Assembly (NCBI GenBank): GCA_002419365.1
Contig: DIGA01000071.1
Coordinates: 1-11,158 of the forward strand
Origin: Mageeibacillus sp. UBA5734
Lineage (GTDB): Bacteria; Bacillota; Clostridia; Saccharofermentanales; UBA5734
Direction: 5' to 3'
Length of the DNA stretch: 11,158 bases
Numbering within the stretch: position 1 is the stretch's first letter; each line of letters begins with the position of its first letter. Shown here piece after piece: positions 1 to 5,821 of the stretch. The notes beneath the pieces were generated by a model. That model was given only the letters and a program-made list of their open reading frames with translations. It had not been told where the DNA came from and did not search any database. Both the position numbers and the translations under genes were made by a program.

Positions 1-3
1 GGC

Positions 4-32
4 TGGACATTCCCTGTAATGTCAGGCATAAT
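4..32 (+). promoter_or_regulatory. Candidate sigma-A promoter of queT
   Basis: TGGACA at 4-9 matches the -35 consensus at 5 of 6 positions. CATAAT at 27-32 matches the -10 consensus at 5 of 6, and the spacer is exactly 17 bases. Transcription would start near 38-40, leaving a leader of about 113 nt before queT. A 6-bp inverted repeat (GACATT at 6-11, AATGTC at 18-23) fills the spacer, so a repressor could bind here. The promoter is inferred from sequence match only. Confidence 0.5.
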
Positions 33-38
33 CGACCA

Positions 39-146
39 GTATCTATTACCAAAGGTTCCGGTAGTGTCCCCTTGCGATCATGCGAGCCAGGCCTTCCGTT
101 TAACCTTCAATCAAGCCGGTGACAATTTTCACCCAAGCACAGGAGG
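39..146 (+). promoter_or_regulatory. Structured 5' leader of queT, candidate preQ1-type riboswitch
   Basis: Seen in the sequence: AAGGTT (52-57) can pair with AACCTT (102-107); the adjoining CCGG (58-61) can pair with CCGG (116-119), which would make an H-type pseudoknot. A hairpin CTTGC/GCGAG (71-75 with 81-85) is nested inside, and GGTGA/TCACC (118-122 with 129-133) forms another hairpin that competes with the CCGG pairing. CCTTC occurs twice (92-96 and 104-108) and either copy can pair with the Shine-Dalgarno GGAGG (142-146). The 104-108 copy overlaps the strand used by the first helix, so the two pairings exclude each other. Family knowledge: queT genes are often preceded by preQ1 riboswitches, which are pseudoknots. 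I could not match a known class consensus, so the ligand is inference. Confidence 0.35.
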
Positions 147-152
147 AATCCC

Positions 153-683
153 ATGAAGAGAAGTCCCTTGTTCCTGACCCAGGCTGCGGTCATTGCTGCA
201 GCGTATGTTGTTCTGACCCTGCCCTTTGCCCAGTTTGCTTTTGGCATGATCCAGTTTCGCCTGGCAGAAGCGTTGACCGTTCTGGCGGCGATGACCCCAG
301 CTGCCATACCTGGCCTTTTTCTGGGCTGTCTTCTGGCCAATACACTGAATCCGATGTCCCTCGGTCCTGTCGACATCATCCTGGGCAGTCTGGCCACCTT
401 GATCTCGGCCGTCGTTACCTGGAAACTATCCCGCGTTTTGGTTAAAGATTCGACCATGAACGCTGCTCGACAGATGCTGGTCATTTTCCCCGGTGTCATT
501 TTCAATGCCCTGATCGTCGGTACGTATCTGCCCTTTTTACTCAGTGAAGGCGAACCTGTCACAATGGCGATGATCGCTTCTTTCGTAGGCTGGATATTCC
601 TGTCCCAGACAGTGGTCATCTATTTGATTGGCTGGCCGCTCTGGACAGGGCTGAAAAGAACAAAAATCGTCCGCATTCCATAA
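153..683 (+). CDS. queT: QueT-family transporter (ECF S-component), probable queuosine precursor uptake
   Basis: The product is a 176-residue hydrophobic protein, the usual size for QueT (about 165-175). In this family the integral membrane subunit binds the substrate and works with a shared ECF ATPase module encoded elsewhere; the likely substrate is preQ1 or a related queuosine precursor. About five membrane segments are visible, near residues 9-28, 43-63, 72-90, 107-127 and 137-160. The conserved stretch FRLAEALTVL followed by TPAAIPGL and, later, GPVDIILGSLAT is characteristic. The ATG at 153 lies 6 bases after an AGGAGG (141-146), which fixes the start. The gene lies behind a promoter and a structured leader, which fits ligand-controlled expression. 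It may be cotranscribed with the methyltransferase 60 bases downstream, since no terminator is seen between them. Substrate identity rests on family membership. Confidence 0.85.
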   Translation: MKRSPLFLTQAAVIAAAYVVLTLPFAQFAFGMIQFRLAEALTVLAAMTPAAIPGLFLGCLLANTLNPMSLGPVDIILGSLATLISAVVTWKLSRVLVKDSTMNAARQMLVIFPGVIFNALIVGTYLPFLLSEGEPVTMAMIASFVGWIFLSQTVVIYLIGWPLWTGLKRTKIVRIP

Positions 684-743
684 ATACGATCGATTGCTGA
701 CTTGTAACCCAAGCGCCTGCAAATTGATGTTCAGGAGAAGTCC

Positions 744-1346
744 ATGGCCCATTATTATGATCAAAATCCGCAGTCTGAAAGCCAGGTCCGGACGTTTCAA
801 ACACGCATCCATGGCATTGATTTCGAATTCGCTACTGACAGTGGTGTGTTTTCGCGCAATCGGATGGATTACGGTACCGGGCTGCTGATTGATACGGTCA
901 TCAAAGACCAGCATAAAATGACTGGCAGACTGGCAGACCTTGGCTGCGGTTATGGCCCGGTCGGTATTGTCATGAAACGAGCCTTCCCATCACTGGACGT
1001 CATTCTCTGCGATGTCAATTCGCGCGCCCTCACCTTGGCCAGGAAAAACGCCCGGACCAATCAGGTGGCCTATTTGCAGATCGTTCAGTCGGATGCCCTG
1101 TCAGGCGTGGAGGGCCCTCTGGACTATGTGTTGACCAATCCCCCGATCCGGGCTGGCAAAGCAGTCGTCTACAGGTTCTTTTCCGAAGCCTGGGAAAAAT
1201 TGGCATCGGGCGGATTGCTGTATGTTGTGATCCAGAAAAAGCAGGGTGCACCATCTGCACTTGCTAAAATCAAGGAATTGTTTGGGGAAGCCGAGGTCAT
1301 AGAACATTCTGCCGGGTACTGGATCATCCGGGCCCGGAAACAATAA
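744..1346 (+). CDS. Class I SAM-dependent methyltransferase, RsmC/YbxB-like
   Basis: This 200-residue protein has the MTS (small-domain methyltransferase) fold. Motif I, LADLGCGYGPVGI, covers residues 63-75 and binds S-adenosylmethionine. An acidic residue follows in LCDVN (88-92), and the catalytic TNPPI motif is at 131-135, followed by RAGK. NPP motifs of this kind are typical of enzymes that methylate exocyclic amino groups of guanine or adenine. RsmC and RlmG act on ribosomal RNA, and the short single-domain YbxB-like proteins of Bacillota are presumed to do the same. The ATG at 744 follows AGGAG (733-737) by 6 bases. The gene follows queT by 60 bases on the same strand, so both may be in one RNA-modification-related transcription unit. 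The exact RNA target cannot be read from the sequence. Confidence 0.85.
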   Translation: MAHYYDQNPQSESQVRTFQTRIHGIDFEFATDSGVFSRNRMDYGTGLLIDTVIKDQHKMTGRLADLGCGYGPVGIVMKRAFPSLDVILCDVNSRALTLARKNARTNQVAYLQIVQSDALSGVEGPLDYVLTNPPIRAGKAVVYRFFSEAWEKLASGGLLYVVIQKKQGAPSALAKIKELFGEAEVIEHSAGYWIIRARKQ

Positions 1347-1376
1347 AGAGCATATGACAGAAAAAACACTTTGCTG

Positions 1377-1388
1377 ATTGCCTGCAAT
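1377..1388. repeat. Perfect inverted repeat upstream of mrp
   Basis: ATTGC-CT-GCAAT is a perfect 12-base dyad lying 48 bases before the mrp ATG. The 2-base centre is too small for an RNA hairpin, so a DNA operator is the more natural reading. No good promoter could be placed around it, and a 12-base dyad may occur by chance. Confidence 0.25.
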
Positions 1389-1420
1389 GTGGTAACGTAG
1401 GAAGGTATTTTCTAATCCAG

Positions 1421-1425
1421 AAAGG
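1421..1425 (+). promoter_or_regulatory. Ribosome binding site that decides the mrp start
   Basis: AAAGG is the only purine-rich Shine-Dalgarno candidate before mrp. Its 11-base distance to the ATG at 1437 is usable, while its 2-base distance to the in-frame GTG at 1428 is not. Confidence 0.5.
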
Positions 1426-1436
1426 TTGTGTCTTTT

Positions 1437-2333
1437 ATGTCCTCTTGTAGCACATGTTCCAGCAAATCCAGTTGTTCATCGGCCACAGAAGGTGGTTCCT
1501 GTTCGACCGGAACCCCGACGAACCGTGCACCGATGCAGGCTGATCTGCATGAATTATCCCACGTCCGCAGCGTCATCGGCGTCGCCAGTGGCAAGGGTGG
1601 TGTGGGCAAGTCGATGGTGACGACCCTGCTGGCAGCCAATCTGGCCAGGAAAGGTCTTCGGGTTGGCATTCTCGATGCAGATATCACGGGGCCTTCGATC
1701 CCCAAGGCCTTTGGCCTCGAGGAACGCCTGCAAGGGTTTGACGGCGGTATTTTCCCGTCCAAAACGCTGCAGCTTGGCATCCGGATTGTTTCGATCAACC
1801 TGATGCTCGATGATCCGGAAGCGCCTGTCCTGTGGCGTGGTCCGATTGTTTCCGGCCTGGTCAAGCAATTCTATACCGACGTGCTCTGGGACCAGATGGA
1901 TGTCCTGCTTCTCGATATGCCGCCGGGTACCGGCGACGTGCCGCTGACGGTCTTCCAGTCGATTCCACTGGACGGAATCGTTGTCGTCTCGACACCCCAG
2001 GATCTCGTTTCCCTGATCGTCAAGAAAGCCCGCACCATGGCGACCATGATGAATGTCAACGTGCTTGGTTTTGTCGAAAACATGAGCTTTGTCAAATGCC
2101 CCTCCTGCGATCTGGAGCATCAGGTCTTTGGCCCTGGCAAGACACGTGAAGCGGCAGCGGAACTCGGCGTTCCCCTGCTGGATTGCGTGCCGCTCGATCC
2201 GAAAATCACCGAGGCAATCGATGCTGGGCAGATCGAATCCTTCGAGAACGATTATCTGAGTGGTGCGATTGCAGCGATCGAATCGATCCTGCAGGACAAG
2301 CCCGAACTGCCGATGCGGCTTGGGCATGACTGA
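1437..2333 (+). CDS. mrp: Mrp/NBP35-family P-loop ATPase, Fe-S cluster carrier
   Basis: This 298-residue protein belongs to the SIMIBI ParA/Mrp ATPases that carry and transfer Fe-S clusters in the cytoplasm. The deviant Walker A motif GKGGVGKS is at residues 52-59, the switch motif DADITGPSIP follows, and DMPPGTGD (160-167) is the family's Walker B region. C221-P-S-C224 is the conserved CxxC that holds the bridging cluster in Mrp dimers. The N-terminus is Ser/Cys-rich, with Cys4, Cys7, Cys13 and Cys22; the first three fit CX2CX5C, the core of the NBP35 N-terminal cluster motif. A GTG at 1428 is in frame, but it sits only 2 bases from the AAAGG at 1421-1425, whereas the ATG at 1437 is 11 bases away, so I chose the ATG. 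The stop overlaps the start of the next gene. Confidence 0.9.
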   Translation: MSSCSTCSSKSSCSSATEGGSCSTGTPTNRAPMQADLHELSHVRSVIGVASGKGGVGKSMVTTLLAANLARKGLRVGILDADITGPSIPKAFGLEERLQGFDGGIFPSKTLQLGIRIVSINLMLDDPEAPVLWRGPIVSGLVKQFYTDVLWDQMDVLLLDMPPGTGDVPLTVFQSIPLDGIVVVSTPQDLVSLIVKKARTMATMMNVNVLGFVENMSFVKCPSCDLEHQVFGPGKTREAAAELGVPLLDCVPLDPKITEAIDAGQIESFENDYLSGAIAAIESILQDKPELPMRLGHD

Positions 2334-2865
2334 TCTTATTCGGATCAGGAAACAGTTGAAGCCAGACCGGTATCAGCTGTTGGTCCGGATATGGGCGCCA
2401 GTCGTGCTCATCATGGTCATCATCGGGATAGTGCTGCTGCTTACCGCCTGCGGCCGATCCTCAGCCATCGGTTCGATCGATGACAGAGCCAGCCTCAGTG
2501 TCCTGAGCTTTGAAAGCATCGACGAAGAAACATCCGGTATTGTCTACCGCACTGTCGAAGATTTTCCGGCGTTCATTGCCCAGACCAAGGTGCCGGTCCT
2601 GCTCGTTTTCCATGCCCCGATGGACCCAGTCAATACCCGGGTCATCCCGCGCATCGAACAGCTGGCAGATGATCACCAGGGCCAGCTGGCCATCGTCTGG
2701 ATCGATGCGACCGTTGAATCCAAACTGGCCAATGATTTCCAAGTCAACCAACTACCCCAGTTCACGATGCTGGTCGATGCGGTCATCAAGCGTTCGCTGA
2801 TCGGCTATGGGGATAACGGCCAGGAACAGCTGGACCAACTGGTCAAAACCTACCTCGAACCATGA
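2326..2865 (+). CDS. Thioredoxin-fold lipoprotein lacking the CxxC active site
   Basis: The 179-residue product begins with a basic N-terminus and a hydrophobic segment (residues 24-39) ending in the lipobox L39-T-A-C42, so it is probably an exported lipoprotein anchored through Cys42. After a short linker, residues about 76-178 look like a thioredoxin fold: a beta strand VPVLLVF, the active-site loop, an Asp-containing strand LAIVWIDAT, and LPQF with a putative cis-proline P144. Where thioredoxins have WCGPC, this protein has M99-D-P-V-N103, so both redox cysteines are missing and Cys42 is the only cysteine. It therefore cannot do disulfide exchange by the usual mechanism. The chosen ATG at 2326 overlaps the mrp stop by 8 bases, suggesting translational coupling; an upstream in-frame ATG at 2260 lies deep within mrp. 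Specific function unknown. Confidence 0.75.
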   Translation: MTDLIRIRKQLKPDRYQLLVRIWAPVVLIMVIIGIVLLLTACGRSSAIGSIDDRASLSVLSFESIDEETSGIVYRTVEDFPAFIAQTKVPVLLVFHAPMDPVNTRVIPRIEQLADDHQGQLAIVWIDATVESKLANDFQVNQLPQFTMLVDAVIKRSLIGYGDNGQEQLDQLVKTYLEP

Positions 2866-2895
2866 GCGACAACATGAACCATCCGATATCTGGCG

Positions 2896-2925
2896 AAAAG
2901 GTGCGTGCCCCGCACCTTTTTTTTT
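2896..2925 (+). terminator. Intrinsic terminator after the mrp-thioredoxin-like block
   Basis: AAAAGGTGCG (2896-2905) pairs with CGCACCTTTT (2911-2920) around a 5-base loop, and a run of nine T (2917-2925) follows the GC core. This is a strong rho-independent terminator. It lies 30 bases after the lipoprotein stop codon and separates it from the regulator gene at 2985. Confidence 0.92.
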
Positions 2926-2984
2926 ATCCGGTGTTCGGTTAGAGTGGAAATGAGAAATATAACCACCCAGAGGAGGCATGAGCC

Positions 2985-3554
2985 ATGGATGACCGGATTA
3001 TGCAGATTGCTGCCCGTTTGCGGGCTTTGCGCGAGGACAGTGGCCACTCAGTCGAATCCCTGGCCCGGGCGACCGGCGTGTCCGCAGACCTGTGCCGCCA
3101 GATCGAGAGCGGCCAGATCGACATCGGTTTTTCCTTTTTGTACAAGGCGGCAGAATTCCTGAAAGTCGACCTGACAGAACTTTTGACCGGTGAGCCAGCG
3201 CGCCTGGAAGGCTATGCCATTGTCAGAAAAGGTGAAGGCTTGCCGATCGATCGCCGGCGCGGATTTTCCTACCGGAATCTGGCTTACCGGTTCAAAGACC
3301 GCAAACTCGAACCGTTTCTGGTTACGGCTCCCTATGAGACGGGGGCAGAGGCGGCCAACATCGAACTCAACACCCATATCGGCCAGGAAATGGACCTGGT
3401 TCTATCTGGCAGCCTGAAAATCCAGATCGGCCCGCATGTGGAGGTCTTGAACGAAGGCGATACCATCTACTATGATTCCAGCCTGCCGCATGGCATGGTG
3501 GCCATCGACAACATGCCTTGCCAATTCCTGGCGATTGTTGTCCGACCCCATTAA
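2985..3554 (+). CDS. XRE-family HTH regulator with C-terminal cupin domain
   Basis: The 189-residue protein has a Cro/C1-type helix-turn-helix at about residues 8-62 (containing LRALREDSGHSVESLARATG and, after it, CRQIESGQ) and a small beta-barrel cupin at about 108-186. In the cupin, H-x-G-Q-E-M-D followed by LSGSLKIQIG and LNEGDTIYYDSSLPHG is the usual two-part cupin pattern. Proteins of this layout typically bind DNA with the first domain and sense a small molecule with the second. The same pair, HTH-cupin plus AMP-forming acyl-CoA ligase, occurs in many anaerobes. The simplest reading is a local regulator of the ligase 60 bases downstream, perhaps sensing its acid or acyl-CoA product. The ATG at 2985 is 8 bases after AGGAGG (2971-2976); an ATG at 2978 is out of frame and soon meets a stop. 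Confidence 0.85.
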   Translation: MDDRIMQIAARLRALREDSGHSVESLARATGVSADLCRQIESGQIDIGFSFLYKAAEFLKVDLTELLTGEPARLEGYAIVRKGEGLPIDRRRGFSYRNLAYRFKDRKLEPFLVTAPYETGAEAANIELNTHIGQEMDLVLSGSLKIQIGPHVEVLNEGDTIYYDSSLPHGMVAIDNMPCQFLAIVVRPH

Positions 3555-3558
3555 ATTT

Positions 3559-3569
3559 GACTCATAGTC
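3559..3569. repeat. Short dyad between regulator and acyl-CoA ligase
   Basis: GACT-CAT-AGTC is an 11-base inverted repeat in the 60-base gap between the HTH-cupin gene and the acyl-CoA ligase gene. Its position fits an operator for the adjoining regulator, but the arms are only 4 bases long and it may be chance. Confidence 0.2.
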
Positions 3570-3614
3570 CATCATAATCGGACAAGAAACGTGAAATAAC
3601 AGGAGTTTATTACC

Positions 3615-5297
3615 ATGCTGCATCTTTACCAGCGCTTTCTCGATGAAACAGTCGATGCCAACGGCGTCGTCACAGACTACCAGCTCAAAGTGCCAGGTCC
3701 CTTCAATTTCGCTTATGATGTCGTCGATGCCATCGCTGCAGCTGAACCCGGCCGCCGGGCGATGCACTGGTGCAATGAGGCAGGGGAGTCCAGAACCTTC
3801 ACTTTTGCAGATTTAAAGGAGCAAAGTGACCGGACTGCGTCCTTTTTCCAGTCGCTAGGCCTGAAAAAGGGCGACCCCGTCATGCTGATCCTGAAACGCC
3901 ATTATGAATTCTGGTTCGCCATCCTGGCCTTGCACAAAATCGGTGCCGTGGCGATTCCTGCGACCAACCAGCTGCAGGTCAAGGACCTGACGTACCGTTA
4001 CCAGGCAGCCGATATCAAGGCCGTCATCTGTACCGGTGAGGGAGAGATCGCCGCTCATGTCGATGAAGCCGCAAGCCAGACTGGCCAGGAACTGGTCCGG
4101 GTCATGGTCCATGGCAGCCGGGATGGTTGGCTGTCCTTCCAGGATGGCCTGGACCAGAGCCAGACCTTTGTCCGGCCCACGGGTGACGCAGCTCCGGGCA
4201 ACGAGGACAGGATGCTGCTCTACTTCACCTCTGGCACAACTGGCATGCCGAAAATGGTCACCCACGACTTCACCTACCCGATCGGCCACATCCCGACCGC
4301 CCGCTACTGGCACCGGGTTGATCCGGAAGGCCTGCACCTGACCGTTGCGGACACTGGCTGGGCCAAATCCGCCTGGGGCAAGATCTATGGCCAGTGGCTG
4401 ATGGAAGCCGGTGTCTATGTCTACGATTACGACCGGTTCGTTCCCCAGGCCTTGCTGGCCAGGCTGCAGGACGACCGTGTCACGACCTTCTGTGCCCCGC
4501 CGACGCTGTATCGCTTCCTGATCAAAGAGGATCTGGCCCAGTACGACCTGTCTCACCTCCAGCACTGCACGATCGCTGGAGAAGCCCTCAATCCGGAAGT
4601 CTATGAGCAATTTCTCAAGGCGACCGGACTCGAACTCAAGGAAGGTTACGGCCAGACCGAGATGACCTTGGCGGTGGTGACCAATTACTGGATGAAAACC
4701 AAACCCGGTTCGATGGGCAAGCCCTCACCGGTCTACAACATTGTGCTGCTGGACGACGAGGGCAGGGAAGTAGCACCAGGCCAGTCTGGCGAAATATGCA
4801 TCCGGATCGAGCCGGATACGCTGCCTGGCATGTTCCGTGGTTATTACCGCGATCCAGAACTGACCGCTCGAGTCTGGCATGACGGGGTCTACCACACCGG
4901 TGACCTGGCCTGGCAGGATGAAGAAGGCTACCTCTGGTTTGTCGGCCGGGCTGATGACATCATCAAAAGTTCGGGCTACCGGATCGGGCCCTTCGAAGTC
5001 GAAAGTGTCCTCATGGAGCACCCGGCTGTCCTCGAATGCGCCATCACCGGCGTACCGGATCCAGACCGCGGCCAGGTGGTCAAGGCCACCGTCGTGCTGG
5101 CCAGGGGCTATACCGCCAGCGAGGCCCTGAAAATCGAACTGCAAAATTATGTCAAGACGCACACAGCGCCCTATAAATACCCGCGCATCCTGGAGTTCGT
5201 CACCGAATTGCCGAAAACGATCAGCGGCAAAATCCGCCGCGTGGAGATCCGCCAGGGCAAATCAACCGGGCCCGAAGCTCCGGAGACGGACGACTGA
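3615..5297 (+). CDS. AMP-forming acyl-CoA ligase, acetyl/medium-chain acyl-CoA synthetase type
   Basis: This 560-residue enzyme belongs to the ANL adenylate-forming superfamily: it activates a carboxylic acid with ATP to an acyl-adenylate and transfers it to CoA. Core motifs are intact: A3 (P-loop) YFTSGTTGMPK at residues 203-213, A5 EGYGQTEM, A7 YHTGD, the hinge region GRADDIIKSSGYRIGP at 444-459, and A10 LPKTISGKIRR at 532-542 with the catalytic lysine K539. The overall pattern, including TGWAKSAWGKIYG and the SSGYRIGP hinge, resembles medium-chain acyl-CoA synthetases (MACS) more than long-chain ones. Substrate chain length cannot be read here. The start at 3615 follows AGGAG (3601-3605) by 9 bases. 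It follows the HTH-cupin gene on the same strand, and its TGA shares its last base with the ispF ATG. Confidence 0.88.
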   Translation: MLHLYQRFLDETVDANGVVTDYQLKVPGPFNFAYDVVDAIAAAEPGRRAMHWCNEAGESRTFTFADLKEQSDRTASFFQSLGLKKGDPVMLILKRHYEFWFAILALHKIGAVAIPATNQLQVKDLTYRYQAADIKAVICTGEGEIAAHVDEAASQTGQELVRVMVHGSRDGWLSFQDGLDQSQTFVRPTGDAAPGNEDRMLLYFTSGTTGMPKMVTHDFTYPIGHIPTARYWHRVDPEGLHLTVADTGWAKSAWGKIYGQWLMEAGVYVYDYDRFVPQALLARLQDDRVTTFCAPPTLYRFLIKEDLAQYDLSHLQHCTIAGEALNPEVYEQFLKATGLELKEGYGQTEMTLAVVTNYWMKTKPGSMGKPSPVYNIVLLDDEGREVAPGQSGEICIRIEPDTLPGMFRGYYRDPELTARVWHDGVYHTGDLAWQDEEGYLWFVGRADDIIKSSGYRIGPFEVESVLMEHPAVLECAITGVPDPDRGQVVKATVVLARGYTASEALKIELQNYVKTHTAPYKYPRILEFVTELPKTISGKIRRVEIRQGKSTGPEAPETDD

Positions 5298-5821
5298 TGC
5301 TGGCATTCGAGTATCGAAGCACCATCGGCCAGGACAGCCACCGCTTTGTCGACCGCCTGAACCGTCCTGCCACAGCTGAGGAGCTCGCACGCCCCCTGCT
5401 TCTGGGTGGTTTCGTGATCCCTTCAGCGACAGGCCTGGCAGGGAACAGTGACGCCGATGTCATCCTCCATGCCCTGACCAATGCCGTGTCTGGACTGACC
5501 GGCGTCAACATCCTCGGCAAAATCAGTGACCAGATGTGCCTGGAGCAGGGGATCACCGACAGCCGGGCCTACTTGGAGCGTGCGTTACAGGACCTGGGTG
5601 ACTGGCATATCACCCACCTGTCTTTGACCATCGAGGGCAAGCGGCCCCACCTGTCAGCCTGGATCGACTCGATACGTGAATCGATCGCACAGATCATCGG
5701 CATCGGACCGCGTGACATCGGAATCACGGCGACGACCGGCGAGGGGTTGACCGATTTTGGCCGTGGCGACGGTCTGCAGGTCTTTTGCATCCTGACGGCC
5801 CGGCGAGTGGATCAAACCTGA
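5297..5821 (+). CDS. ispF: 2-C-methyl-D-erythritol 2,4-cyclodiphosphate synthase (IspF), divergent
   Basis: IspF cyclises CDP-methylerythritol 2-phosphate, releasing CMP, in the MEP isoprenoid pathway; it is a homotrimer with one zinc per active site. The 174-residue protein is somewhat longer than the usual 155-160. Zinc ligands are present: Asp13 and His15 in IGQDSHRF, and His58 in SDADVILHA. The C-terminal ATT followed by FGRGDG matches the family's nucleotide-binding end. Differences from E. coli: the histidine of the A-H-S-D motif is Asn50 (GNSDADV), and the usual LGDIG-x2-FPD segment is replaced by NILGKISDQMCLEQGITDS. The start codon overlaps the acyl-CoA ligase stop (TGATG), with GGAG at 5282-5285 as a likely ribosome binding site. 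The 3' end overlaps convergent ispD by 10 bases. I judge it a real but divergent IspF. Confidence 0.85.
   Translation: MLAFEYRSTIGQDSHRFVDRLNRPATAEELARPLLLGGFVIPSATGLAGNSDADVILHALTNAVSGLTGVNILGKISDQMCLEQGITDSRAYLERALQDLGDWHITHLSLTIEGKRPHLSAWIDSIRESIAQIIGIGPRDIGITATTGEGLTDFGRGDGLQVFCILTARRVDQT

Noticed and set aside
1354..1399. Promoter for mrp built from ATGACA or TTGCTG with downstream TAACGT
   Set aside because: No pairing gave both a good -35 and a good -10 at proper spacing.
1554..2327. A 257-codon minus-strand frame opposite mrp
   Set aside because: It lies entirely under a gene with diagnostic Mrp motifs, has no recognisable domain, and has the composition expected of an antisense shadow.
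2934..2963. Promoter for the HTH-cupin gene using TATAAC at 2958-2963
   Set aside because: The -10 box is acceptable, but no -35 box with more than about two matches lies at 16-18 bases, so I do not call it as a feature.
3557..3578. TTGACT (3557-3562) and CATAAT (3573-3578) as a promoter for the acyl-CoA ligase
   Set aside because: The two boxes are only 10 bases apart, too close for sigma-A polymerase.
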